NCBI GenBank assembly: GCA_031287845.1
Contig: JAITSI010000095.1
Coordinates: 1 to 15,423 of the forward strand
Direction: 5' to 3'
Source of the DNA: Puniceicoccales bacterium
Lineage (GTDB): Bacteria; Verrucomicrobiota; Verrucomicrobiia; Opitutales; JAIRLM01
Length of the DNA stretch: 15,423 nucleotides
Made by a program: the position numbers and the translations under genes. The notes below the pieces were generated by a model, which saw nothing but the letters and a program-made list of their open reading frames with translations, did no database searches and had not been told where the DNA came from. Numbering within the stretch: the stretch's first letter is position 1; each line of letters begins with the position of its first letter. Positions 6,746-14,382 of this stretch are shown in pieces.

Positions 6746-9700
6746 ATGATACTGGAAATCATCACACTCAGGCAGGTGTTCTCGAACATCTTTCTATCCC
6801 GCAACAGCATCGACTACAATTCCTTGCTGTCCATGATCGCGGTGAACGATACCCTCTCCGGCGACATCTACTCCTACGACGACTCCATCGCCAGCGAGAA
6901 CACGGCAAAGGACAAGTACGTAAACTCCAGCGGAAATTTCACCCTCTACAACCGCGTGGTCTGCATGGCGGGCGAAGTGGCGGATGGGAACGCGGAAATG
7001 TTTGGAAATGTCAAATACGTACCCATCGACAATCCGGACCAGCTGTTCAATTCCTCGTCGGAGCTGTACCTAAAATCAACGTCGGGAACGGGGGAGACGG
7101 CCTACGTTTCCCTCTACAACCTCGTCCATCTGGACCTGTCCAAGATAGGCCAGTCGACGGCAAATGTGGCAAACGTATTCCAGGACACCGGAATACGCAT
7201 TGCGGCCATGGTCTACTCCATGGCATGCCTGGAGCGGCGCACGCTCATGCTCCACATCGGTGACATGGAGGCCAGCGTCGCCGAGCAGAAGCTCATGAAC
7301 CGGGTAATGGCACAGCTGCAGCAGATGAGCAACGACCTGATCGCCATGGACGGACAGGAGTCCAGCAAGAGCACGGTCACGATCCTGCCGGAGATTCTCG
7401 CATTCTTCGCCCAGCGCAAGCTCGTGGACGACAGCGCAGCCTTCGGCTCAATCTCAAAGAGTACGATAGATTCGCTGACCACGATCCTGCAGGGACGCCT
7501 GGACGCGAACCAAACCCAGCGGCAGATCAGCGCCATCGACTCCTTCCAGTCCTGGACCCAGCTCCACGCCCTCATGACCCACGGGGATTTTTTCCTGGAA
7601 GGAACAACCGTGACGGCGAACGAGGAAACGCGAACCGATCTCTACGAAAAACTGCTGGAGCTTTTGGGAGGGGAAAACGTGGCCTGGAAGGACACGGCCT
7701 TCTACACGAATAGCGTGGCCACGGCCATTGCAAGCCTGCTCGAATCCGAGGTCACCGCGGCGGTCGACGAGGACGGAAGTCCCATTAAAAAAATGCTCAG
7801 CGAGGCAATGGAAGCCTTCGTGGGGGAACAGGTCCGGTCGGCGATTGCCAAGGCAACGGACCTGAGCTGGTTCAGCGAAGAAAAGTCGGACACGGCCGAC
7901 CCAAACGCCACTCCAAATCCCATAAAAACATTCACGGCCACGATCAGCGCCGCCATCCCAGCGAATGGGGAGTGGGATTCCTTCGAATCGACGCTGGAAG
8001 CTGCGCTGGACACGCTGAAAACGGACATCGTGTCCTTCATGCAAGCCCTAAAAAAGACGGACACGGAGGAAAAGCTTTTCCCCGATTTTTCCCTGCCCAG
8101 CGACTTTACGGAAACGGTTCTGCAAAACTTTCGCGAAATTCTCATTACGGACTTTGCCAGAAGTTTTACCGACTGGCGAAAAATACCCGAAGATGCGGAA
8201 GAATTGAATCAATTGAAGGAGATGATAAAAACATCAGAATCCCCGCCCCTGGGCGACGCAGCGGTCCAGGCTATCCTGGACGATATGGACGTGGATAAAA
8301 ATCTTCCATCGACCCTTTCCCTGGCCGATTCCATCGAAAAGATAGAAGCACGCTACATCGAGATACTCGGAACGATCGTGGAAAATTCATTCAATGAAAC
8401 GATGGCATTCACCACATGGTCGAGCTTTGGTTCCTTCTGGAGCTCCCTTGAAAAAGATCTCAACGAGGACGAGCCGGGCCAAAAATCGGAATTGGAAAGC
8501 AAGGCGCTGGGAACCCATGTCATGGAAGTTCTCATGGAGAGCATGCAGGCCAAGCTTCCCGCGGATACGGACGGAAGAGTCAAAAACGCCATCACTGACA
8601 CGATAAATTCCTGTCTTGCAACGGTCAAAAACTCCAAAGACTACAACAGCTGGCTGGAATCCGATGCGAAAGCCTATCTATATCCTCCCGTGATAGAGGC
8701 ACTGAAAAAGCACAATTTCACCATTCCGGCGGGCAAGTCAATCAACGATACTTTTTGGGCAACGGCGGAGGGAATGGCGATAAGGTCCGGTCTGACCACG
8801 GCCGTGTCCGGCGCATTGGCCGAAAATGGCATCCCAGATTCAGATGATGCGCTGACGGGAAAAATCGTAGATAAAATAACCGAGGCGCTGAAGGGCGCCA
8901 ATAATCCGGTGGCGACGGAGGAGCAAATAACCACCGTCGATGGAGAAGAGGTAACGAAATCCGTAGCTATCCCCGTCAACGTTAACCTATTTAATGCCTG
9001 GCCCAGCGGTACGGAGAGCTCATGGAGCAAACTGGAATCTGAGCTAGAAGGTATTTTTAAAATCGAGTCCGCCCTCATTTCCGAAACAAATCTTGAATTG
9101 AAAAAGTGGTACAATTATCGCCTGGGATACTACGTGACGAATACCATAGGCGCCGACTGGTGGTTGGGCAAGTACGCGAGTAATGCGATCGCAGAGGATC
9201 TGAGTGAATTTTTCGGCTCCGTTCCCGCGGACAAGGCGGATTCTTCCAGTAGCCAAAAAATTACCGATGGCGCCGAAGATGCCCTGTTCACCGCCATCAA
9301 AACGATGATTGCAAAAAGTGACAGCGCCGTCCAAAATGCGGTCCGAGAGGAGTTTAAACCCTACGAGATATTTTCCATCGTCAGTGGACAGTCGGAAAAA
9401 TCCGCCGAAAGCTTTGCCTGGCAGGAGGTTGGGATCACAACGAAAAAATCCGTTAAAAACATCGCCGGGGACAGCGTCCGCGACGCCCTCGTCGATGCGC
9501 GCTATGCCATGGCAATGGGAACGAATAACGCGCTGGCCAAGACCATGGCGGAAAACCTGGCAGGGGAAATGCTGGGGAAAATTTTGGAGGAGTGCACGAC
9601 GAACTGGATGGAGACCACCATGGGCACAACGCTCACGCCGCCCTTCGGCGATGCCAGCCTGGCAAGCCTCAAAACTTCCTGGGAAACGGCCATGAAGAAC

Positions 9701-10915
9701 GCAATCAACTCCACCGCACTCGCCGCACTCGACGTGGAAACCGCCTATGACACCCTCCAGTCCAAGCTGGAGAATTGCATACGGAGCACCGCACCGCAGG
9801 GCACAGCCACCCCGGCCTGCGAGGGACTGGTCACCGCCCTGGAGGAACTGCACATCTACCCCGTGCCCTCGCAGACGCCGAATGTGCAAATGGCCGACGC
9901 GCTCAGCGGCTACCTGGCACGGCTGGAGGCGGCGAACGAGGGGAAAAAGACGATCACCGGAGTGGCGGGCGCCGTCACCGACATATACGATGCCATGTAC
10001 TGGGTCCCCGCCTCCGAAATTAAGGACATTGCCTTTGCCGGCATCATGGGAATCGAAGACCACTGGGTCTTCGATCCGCGGCAGCGCAACTCCGCAGGGC
10101 AGATCCTGAATAAGAGCGGCGCCGTGTGGGACGGCAGCAGCCTGACGGACTGCGCCTACTTTCCCGGCTTTGCAACCGTGACACTCAAAGCGGACAACCT
10201 GCCGGAGAATTCCGTCATCTACGTGGATCCGCTCGACACCCAAAAAACGAGCGAAACGCCCAGCTCCCTAACTTTTCCCGACTACGGCGTCCGCTGGTTC
10301 GGATCCACGCCGCCGACGAGCAAGGACGACTACGCCGCCGGTGTGGCCGCCATGCTGCGCAAAACCTATGTCGGCGGCCGGCGCTTCCTGCCGGCGAACT
10401 GCTTCAATGCCGATGGCAGCCTGTCGGAGAAATTTCTCGCCGCCGTGGGCACCGGCGCTTCCTCGAGCCTAAGCGTCACCCTCCGCTGGATCGGCAACGG
10501 AGCATTCTACGTGAGTAGCTTTGGAGGAGAGAGCAACGGCACGCTGGGCAGCGCGGTGACGGGGGAAACGGACTCGGCGTCGATGACCGCCTACAACCTG
10601 GGGCCGGGTGCCACCTCAAAGACGGATTTCTGGCCCATCCCCAAGAGCGGATCCGGGACCGGCGGAGGAGAGGTGGAAACGCTCATCACGCCCATCAACA
10701 CCCTGGCGAAAAAAATTCCGCTGAATCAGACCCAGCTTTCGGCATGGAAGGACACGCTGCGCATCTACGTGGAACAGATCACCAGCGACACCTCCTGGCG
10801 CTCCGCCGCAATCAGCCAGTCCATGCAGAAGACCCAGGAGGCCGTTTCCGTGGCAAGCAATCTGCTGGGGGCCGTGGAAAAACTGAAATCGGATGCCGTG
10901 GCCAACATACGATAG
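6746..10915 (+). CDS. Giant EspA-like T3SS secreted paralogue 4
   Basis: This 1389-residue protein is the largest in the window. Residues 1 to about 285 match the paralogues: YVSLYNLVHLD at 120-130, a helical MVYSMACLERRTLML, LPEILAFF from 214, and SWTQLHAL around W270. Residues 1077-1389 match the last 280 residues of the 576-aa protein: VTDIYDAMYW, HWVFDP at 1106-1111, WDG, C-x-YF-x-GF, and a tail with LRIYVEQ and an ANIR end. Between them lie about 790 unique residues, helical and rich in Ser, Thr, Glu and Lys, with a recurring W-x-x-[LF]-E-x-x-L motif near W410, W565 and W760. No signal peptide or membrane span is seen. It is probably an oversized filament or tip component exposing the insert. 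A very strong ribosome site AAGGAGG lies at 6734-6740, 5 nt before the ATG. The insert is less GC-rich than the flanks. Confidence 0.75.
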   Translation: MILEIITLRQVFSNIFLSRNSIDYNSLLSMIAVNDTLSGDIYSYDDSIASENTAKDKYVNSSGNFTLYNRVVCMAGEVADGNAEMFGNVKYVPIDNPDQLFNSSSELYLKSTSGTGETAYVSLYNLVHLDLSKIGQSTANVANVFQDTGIRIAAMVYSMACLERRTLMLHIGDMEASVAEQKLMNRVMAQLQQMSNDLIAMDGQESSKSTVTILPEILAFFAQRKLVDDSAAFGSISKSTIDSLTTILQGRLDANQTQRQISAIDSFQSWTQLHALMTHGDFFLEGTTVTANEETRTDLYEKLLELLGGENVAWKDTAFYTNSVATAIASLLESEVTAAVDEDGSPIKKMLSEAMEAFVGEQVRSAIAKATDLSWFSEEKSDTADPNATPNPIKTFTATISAAIPANGEWDSFESTLEAALDTLKTDIVSFMQALKKTDTEEKLFPDFSLPSDFTETVLQNFREILITDFARSFTDWRKIPEDAEELNQLKEMIKTSESPPLGDAAVQAILDDMDVDKNLPSTLSLADSIEKIEARYIEILGTIVENSFNETMAFTTWSSFGSFWSSLEKDLNEDEPGQKSELESKALGTHVMEVLMESMQAKLPADTDGRVKNAITDTINSCLATVKNSKDYNSWLESDAKAYLYPPVIEALKKHNFTIPAGKSINDTFWATAEGMAIRSGLTTAVSGALAENGIPDSDDALTGKIVDKITEALKGANNPVATEEQITTVDGEEVTKSVAIPVNVNLFNAWPSGTESSWSKLESELEGIFKIESALISETNLELKKWYNYRLGYYVTNTIGADWWLGKYASNAIAEDLSEFFGSVPADKADSSSSQKITDGAEDALFTAIKTMIAKSDSAVQNAVREEFKPYEIFSIVSGQSEKSAESFAWQEVGITTKKSVKNIAGDSVRDALVDARYAMAMGTNNALAKTMAENLAGEMLGKILEECTTNWMETTMGTTLTPPFGDASLASLKTSWETAMKNAINSTALAALDVETAYDTLQSKLENCIRSTAPQGTATPACEGLVTALEELHIYPVPSQTPNVQMADALSGYLARLEAANEGKKTITGVAGAVTDIYDAMYWVPASEIKDIAFAGIMGIEDHWVFDPRQRNSAGQILNKSGAVWDGSSLTDCAYFPGFATVTLKADNLPENSVIYVDPLDTQKTSETPSSLTFPDYGVRWFGSTPPTSKDDYAAGVAAMLRKTYVGGRRFLPANCFNADGSLSEKFLAAVGTGASSSLSVTLRWIGNGAFYVSSFGGESNGTLGSAVTGETDSASMTAYNLGPGATSKTDFWPIPKSGSGTGGGEVETLITPINTLAKKIPLNQTQLSAWKDTLRIYVEQITSDTSWRSAAISQSMQKTQEAVSVASNLLGAVEKLKSDAVANIR

Positions 10916-10920
10916 GGAGG
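10915..10920 (+). promoter_or_regulatory. Ribosome binding site fixing the TPR-chaperone start
   Basis: GGGAGG begins at the last base of the preceding TAG stop and sits 8 nt before the ATG at 10929. An in-frame ATG at 10893, inside the preceding gene, lacks such a site, so 10929 is the likelier start. The stop/ribosome-site overlap suggests coupling to the giant gene. Confidence 0.75.
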
Positions 10921-10928
10921 AACGCGCC

Positions 10929-11510
10929 ATGCTAGAGAAATGTTTTGCAGCTTGGAAGACCAGGATGGTGGCCATGATGGAACACATGTCCGGGCTAAGG
11001 GAGGAGATCAAGGAAATGGGCGGATTAGGGGATAACGTGGGGATTACGGACCAGGAAAAGCAGCAGGCCTACGCGCTGGGCTACCAGTTCTTCCAACAGA
11101 AAAAGTACGACAAGGCCATGACGGTCTTCGAGGCGCTCAACGTCCTGGATCCGCTCAACGTCGATTTTTCCAAGGCCATCGCCGTCACCCTCCAGGCGCA
11201 GGACAAGCCGTCCGATGCGGCCATCCAATTCATGATAACCTACTTCTTCCACCAGGATGACCTGTCCCTGGCCCTCCACGCCGGCCGCTGCATGGTGGAG
11301 GCGAAGGGACCGCTGCAGGCCTACCTGGTCCTGCGCAGCATCGTTGAGGCAAAGCGCTACCCGGAAACCCCCGCCAATATCCGCTTCCGGGAGATGATCA
11401 TGGCCATGCTGGAGGGACTTGGCCCCCAGGTGGAAAGCATGGCCCGGGCAGAGGAAAAAAACATTGGGACGGCCGGGGAAGGGCAAGCCGCCGGAGAGAC
11501 CGGCGCATAG
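10929..11510 (+). CDS. LcrH/SycD-family T3SS translocator chaperone
   Basis: This 193-residue cytosolic class II T3SS chaperone is built of tetratricopeptide repeats. The repeats run from about 47 to 150: AYALGYQFFQQKKYDKAMTVF, then ALNVLDPLN, and a third unit around AGRCMVEAKGPLQAYLVL. The D-P-L-N turn after the first repeat and the Y-Q/Y-D-K-A pattern are typical of SycD, LcrH, SscA and CesD. Such proteins bind the hydrophobic translocators and keep them from aggregating before export. The gene lies immediately upstream of the SseC-like translocator, as sscA does before sseC. The C-terminal 35 residues (Ala/Gly/Glu-rich) extend beyond the usual length of about 165 residues, and the N-terminus is a short amphipathic extension. 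It is 13 bp downstream of the giant gene and 36 bp before the next. Confidence 0.9.
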   Translation: MLEKCFAAWKTRMVAMMEHMSGLREEIKEMGGLGDNVGITDQEKQQAYALGYQFFQQKKYDKAMTVFEALNVLDPLNVDFSKAIAVTLQAQDKPSDAAIQFMITYFFHQDDLSLALHAGRCMVEAKGPLQAYLVLRSIVEAKRYPETPANIRFREMIMAMLEGLGPQVESMARAEEKNIGTAGEGQAAGETGA

Positions 11511-11546
11511 GCCGGCCCCACCCGGTTCCCGGAAAGGAAAAGCACA

Positions 11547-12836
11547 ATGGCAACCACGGTCAAGATGGAGGCAGGCGAAAAATACGTGGTCTACGTCCCC
11601 GACGAGGGGTGGATCCTGTGCAAGTACGAAAATAGCTATCTAAAGTCAATCGACAGCGCTGGCAATGATCTAAAAGTTTACCGCAATTTCAAATCCGAAA
11701 CCGACACGGTAGCGGCGCAATTGGTCCTCAACCCGTCGACCGCCGGACTGGTGATCTGCCGCCTCTACAACGAAAGTGCCGTAACCAACCCGGCGGAAGC
11801 GGCGAAGCGGGCCTCCACGAAGCTGGTCATCCCCAGGGGCAGCGCGGAGATGCAGGCGATCCTCACCGATCCCATGGCCATGGTCCTCTACAACACCATC
11901 GCCTCCATGTTTCCATTTCTGGACTGCATGGGGACCCTGGTCGAGGCCACCCAGGGCGCCCAGCTTTCCTCCCAGCGGGCCATGCTCAACAAGTCCCAGA
12001 AGGCGGCCCAGACGGCGGCCCAGGTCCAGGAAATGGTGGACAAGGTCCGTGATTCCTTCTTCTTCAAAATGCTGAAGTCGCCGGCATTCGCCATCTTCCT
12101 CATTGTCTTTGCCGTCATACTCACCGTACTCGCCGCCATCGCCACCGTCCTCACCGGCGGGGCGGCCACCGCCCTTTGGGTCGCCATCGTCGTCATCATC
12201 GTCGTCGTCGTCGCCGTCGTAACCACCATGGTCGCCGTCTCAGCCTCCAACCTGAACTCGGAGCTGACCGCCATGGAAAATAAGTTCGGCGATGCGGCGG
12301 ACCCGGCCGTAAAAAAAGCCTTTCAGGACCTCCGCAACATGGTCGGCACAACGGCCGCTGTGGTCGTCGTCGTCGTGATCCTCATCGCACTCGTGAGCGT
12401 GCTCGCCGGGTACCTGGCAATTAAAGGGCCAAGTGGCTCCAATGCGCAGATCGACCAAAAAAATCAGCAAAATGCGGAGCAGGGAAAGGGAAACGTAAGC
12501 GAAGCCGAAGCAGGTTCCCTGCACGTGGGCAGCATCTGCAACGCGGCCGGCGGCAGCGCAACCGGGGCCGCCGGTGCCATGCAGGGGGTTCTTTCCATAT
12601 CCGAGGGCATGTACCAGAAGGCAATGGCGCCACTCGTGGAGCTCTACAGCGTCATGCAGGCACAGATCAAGGAGTGGGATAGCCATTCCAAATATTTTGG
12701 TTCCATTCTCAAGCACCTGCAGGATGGCCTGAAGAGTGTCTGGGACTACATAGAAAAAATGCTTTCCACGCAGTCGTCTCTGATCCAGTCCATAGGGGAC
12801 ACGTCCATGACAATCGTGCGCAACATGTCCATCTAG
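11547..12836 (+). CDS. T3SS hydrophobic translocator, SseC/YopB type (SctE)
   Basis: This 429-residue protein is the predicted major pore-forming translocator inserted in the host membrane. Residues 135-170 form a coiled coil (QKAAQTAAQVQEMVDKV). Strong hydrophobic segments lie at about 179-202, 206-231 and 269-291. The Pro-containing start of the first segment and the amphipathic stretch between segments two and three fit the SseC/YopB/IpaB family. The C-terminal 130 residues are helical. It directly follows the SycD-type chaperone and precedes an SseD-like protein. The first 90 residues are unusual, looking beta-rich rather than helical (KYVVYVPDEGW, LVLNPSTAGLVICRLY). Three hydrophobic segments rather than two, with long Val/Ile runs encoded by a GTC tract, are also notable. 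AAAGGA at 11533-11538 lies 8 nt before the ATG. Confidence 0.85.
   Translation: MATTVKMEAGEKYVVYVPDEGWILCKYENSYLKSIDSAGNDLKVYRNFKSETDTVAAQLVLNPSTAGLVICRLYNESAVTNPAEAAKRASTKLVIPRGSAEMQAILTDPMAMVLYNTIASMFPFLDCMGTLVEATQGAQLSSQRAMLNKSQKAAQTAAQVQEMVDKVRDSFFFKMLKSPAFAIFLIVFAVILTVLAAIATVLTGGAATALWVAIVVIIVVVVAVVTTMVAVSASNLNSELTAMENKFGDAADPAVKKAFQDLRNMVGTTAAVVVVVVILIALVSVLAGYLAIKGPSGSNAQIDQKNQQNAEQGKGNVSEAEAGSLHVGSICNAAGGSATGAAGAMQGVLSISEGMYQKAMAPLVELYSVMQAQIKEWDSHSKYFGSILKHLQDGLKSVWDYIEKMLSTQSSLIQSIGDTSMTIVRNMSI
12181..12220 (+). repeat. GTC/ATC trinucleotide tract inside sctE
   Basis: A run of GTC and ATC codons encodes the Val/Ile core of the second hydrophobic segment. A shorter GTC run (12363-12377) does the same in the third. 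The triplet unit means length changes would keep frame but lengthen or shorten a membrane segment. Confidence 0.6.
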
Positions 12837-12850
12837 GGAGAAAAAATACC

Positions 12851-13711
12851 ATGGGAGAGGAAATTCGAAGGGCAGAGACAGAGATGAAGGCCCTGCTGGC
12901 GCAGGCCATTGCCCGACCGGAGGAGCTGCAGCCGGCAGCTCCGAAGGATTGGGACGGTCGGGAGCGGAATAGGATCGCCGGGGACGAAACCCCACCCGAC
13001 GTCGGAGTGGGGGAAGAGTTCTTTGATGACGGAATCCTCCTGCTGCCCGAGCCAGAGCCGCTGGCAAGGGAGGGGGACCTGCGGGAATCCCTCGCCGAAA
13101 AGTTGGAAGACATTCTCACCGCCGAGGGGGGAGATCGGGGATCCGCCACCCGCCGGCCCGCCGGCCGACCGGATGTCCTGGCCAAGCTCACGGCCGTGCT
13201 TTTCCAGGTCTTCCAAAGCGGGCTGGAAATGCGGGGCGTGCTGGCGCTGGCAGGGTCGCACAGCAGCCAAATGGCCGAGGATGAGGCGCTGCAGGGCGCG
13301 GACTTCGAACGAAAGGCGGCCCATGCCCAGTACCGCTCATCGAAGGTTCAGGCGGAAACTGGCATTGCCAGCGGCGGGATCGACATCGGCGGAGCACTTG
13401 GCAGCGCGGTGCTGGCGGCGACGCCGCTGAGAAACTTTAGCCAGCCGGTCCAGCAGATGGCGGGCGGCGTGTCCCGCATCGTGAAGGAGGGAGGAAACCT
13501 GGTAGCGGCCGGCTCCACGCTGGAGGCGTCCCTGTTCCAGGCGGATGCCCACGTGTGCCAGGCCAAATCCAATAGCGCATCCGTCGCCGCCCAGCGCAAC
13601 GATGCCGCGGTCCAGAACATCGACGGCGTCCTCGCCCAGTGCCACTCGCTGCTGGGAAAAATCGCAGAAATTGAGTACAGTACGGTGAAGGGCATCAGCG
13701 ACCACATCTAG
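12851..13711 (+). CDS. Probable second T3SS translocator, SseD/YopD-like (SctB)
   Basis: This 286-residue protein is the last gene of the operon. The N-terminal 110 residues are acidic, Pro-rich and probably disordered (PDVGVGEEFFDDGILLLPEPEP). A helical segment follows (LTAVLFQVFQSGLEMRGVLALAG). The only moderately hydrophobic, Gly/Ala-rich stretch is at about 171-190 (GIASGGIDIGGALGSAVLAA). A helical, Gln/Ser/Ala-rich tail extends to the end. SseD and its relatives have the same order: a helix, one Gly/Ala-rich membrane segment, and a helical C-terminus. The position just after the SseC-like gene matches sseC-sseD. SseD is about 195 residues, so the N-terminal region here is an extension. 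The ribosome site GGGAG at 12836-12840 overlaps the previous stop. Identity rests on context and profile more than on any diagnostic motif. Confidence 0.68.
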   Translation: MGEEIRRAETEMKALLAQAIARPEELQPAAPKDWDGRERNRIAGDETPPDVGVGEEFFDDGILLLPEPEPLAREGDLRESLAEKLEDILTAEGGDRGSATRRPAGRPDVLAKLTAVLFQVFQSGLEMRGVLALAGSHSSQMAEDEALQGADFERKAAHAQYRSSKVQAETGIASGGIDIGGALGSAVLAATPLRNFSQPVQQMAGGVSRIVKEGGNLVAAGSTLEASLFQADAHVCQAKSNSASVAAQRNDAAVQNIDGVLAQCHSLLGKIAEIEYSTVKGISDHI

Positions 13712-13735
13712 GCTCCAATGGCATGGGGCCAGGGC

Positions 13736-13762
13736 CGTCGGTTGACGGTGGGGCGGCGCCCC
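13736..13762 (+). terminator. Possible terminator hairpins after the T3SS operon
   Basis: Two adjacent hairpins lie 25 bp past the last stop codon: CCGTC-GGTT-GACGG at 13736-13749 and GGGGC-GGC-GCCCC at 13750-13762. There is no T-run after them, so this is not a textbook intrinsic terminator. It could still stabilise the 3' end of the operon transcript or assist factor-dependent termination. Confidence 0.35.
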
Positions 13763-13840
13763 CTCTGAAACTCCCCCCGCGAAATGCCGTCGCCACGGCA
13801 CCGATGGCTTGGGAGAAACGAAGCTGGGGGCGGCGCCCCC
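13763..13840 (+). repeat. Extra unit nested inside the right repeat copy
   Basis: This segment is absent from the left copy. It is bounded by two copies of the palindrome GGGGCGGCGCCCC (13750-13762 and within 13826-13840). It ends in the same GAAACGAAGCTGGGGGC sequence that recurs at 13926, so it looks like one repeat unit inserted into or recombined with another. Confidence 0.5.
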
Positions 13841-14060
13841 AACCGGGCCGGGAGGTTCCAAAGGGGGCTGCCGCACCCCTTTGCCAATCCCCCGCCCACG
13901 GCGTGCCGTAGCATCGATAATCGGGGGAAACGAAGCTGGGGGCAAAGCCCCCAATTGGGCCTGGCCGGCCCTCGAGGCCCCCTCGCTTCGCTCGGGACGC
14001 CGGCCGGCCGGACGCTACGGACGGTTCCATCCAAGGCTGGCGAGCCGGCCTTTGAATAAC

Positions 14061-14138
14061 CGACATCCGGGGGAGGCGCAGCGTAGCGGAGCTGGGGGCA
14101 GGGCCCCCAAATGGGCCCGGCCGGCCCTCGAGGCCGCG
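14061..14138 (+). repeat. Third copy of hairpin unit with GGCCGGCCCTCGAGGCC block
   Basis: The segment from CGACATCCGGGGGAGG through GAGCTGGGGGC-AGG-GCCCCCAA to GGCCGGCCCTCGAGGCC parallels 13914-13978, which has GGGGGC-AAA-GCCCCCAA followed by the same GGCCGGCCCTCGAGGCC block. The two are direct repeats about 150 bp apart with about 80 bp of unrelated sequence between them. Confidence 0.65.
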
Positions 14139-14335
14139 ATGCTTCTGCTATCGCAGCGCGCAGGTCGCCCCGCGTAGCTTTTTGCCATCCGGGCCGGCCC
14201 GCGGCACTGCCCGCTCCGCCGGGCAGCGCCCGCGAAAGGCCTTTCCCTCAAGAAGTCAAGCTCTTGCGCCACAGGTCCGTATCGGTCATTTTTTACCAGG
14301 GCACCGGGCAGACGCTGCCAAGACCTCGCCCCGGA

Positions 14336-14382
14336 TTGCCAAACCAGCCGTTATTTGAAAAATTGGCTTGCGATTTTCGTTT
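14336..14382 (+). repeat. 47-bp direct repeat, copy 1
   Basis: This matches 15377-15423 at 41 of 47 positions, with the last 27 bases differing at one site. The core is TTTGAAAAATTGGCTTGCG followed by A or G and TTTTCGTTT. It lies just upstream of, or overlaps, the start of the Inc-like gene, so it is either a shared promoter/leader or the shared beginning of related coding sequences. Confidence 0.8.

Larger units (their letters stand above)
13732..13953 (+). repeat. GC-rich 3'-intergenic repeat, right copy
   Basis: This is the inverted counterpart of window positions 1-128, beginning about 20 bp past the stop of the SctB-like gene. The conserved parts are GGGCCGTCGGTTGACGGTGG at the start and, from 13850, the long block with AAAGGGGGCTGCCGC, ATCGATAATCGGGGG and the hairpin GGGGGC-AAA-GCCCCC. 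It differs from the left copy by about 97 inserted bp (13754-13849). The two copies enclose the glycosyltransferase pair and the whole T3SS operon. Confidence 0.8.

Noticed and set aside
4076..10915. LcrV/IpaD-type needle-tip proteins
   Set aside because: Considered because of the coiled-coil arms, but the LPxE[IV] segment, an SseA-like neighbour and the gene order fit EspA/SseB better. Not fully excluded.
10893..10928. Upstream ATG for the TPR chaperone
   Set aside because: It lies inside the preceding gene and lacks a ribosome site, whereas ATG 10929 has GGGAGG at the right distance.
1..13953. Composite transposon with terminal inverted repeats
   Set aside because: No transposase, integrase or target-site duplication is seen. 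The repeats sit at gene 3' ends and one is expanded, which suits a dispersed intergenic element.
13337..13954. Long minus-strand frame across the end of the SctB-like gene and the right repeat
   Set aside because: Arg/Pro/Gly-rich composition, antisense to a good operon gene, and its N-terminal part is repeat sequence. GC-rich DNA gives long chance frames.
13826..14107. Classical intrinsic terminators at the GGGGGC-NNN-GCCCCC hairpins
   Set aside because: The stems are strong but none is followed by a T-run, and they occur in repeated arrays.
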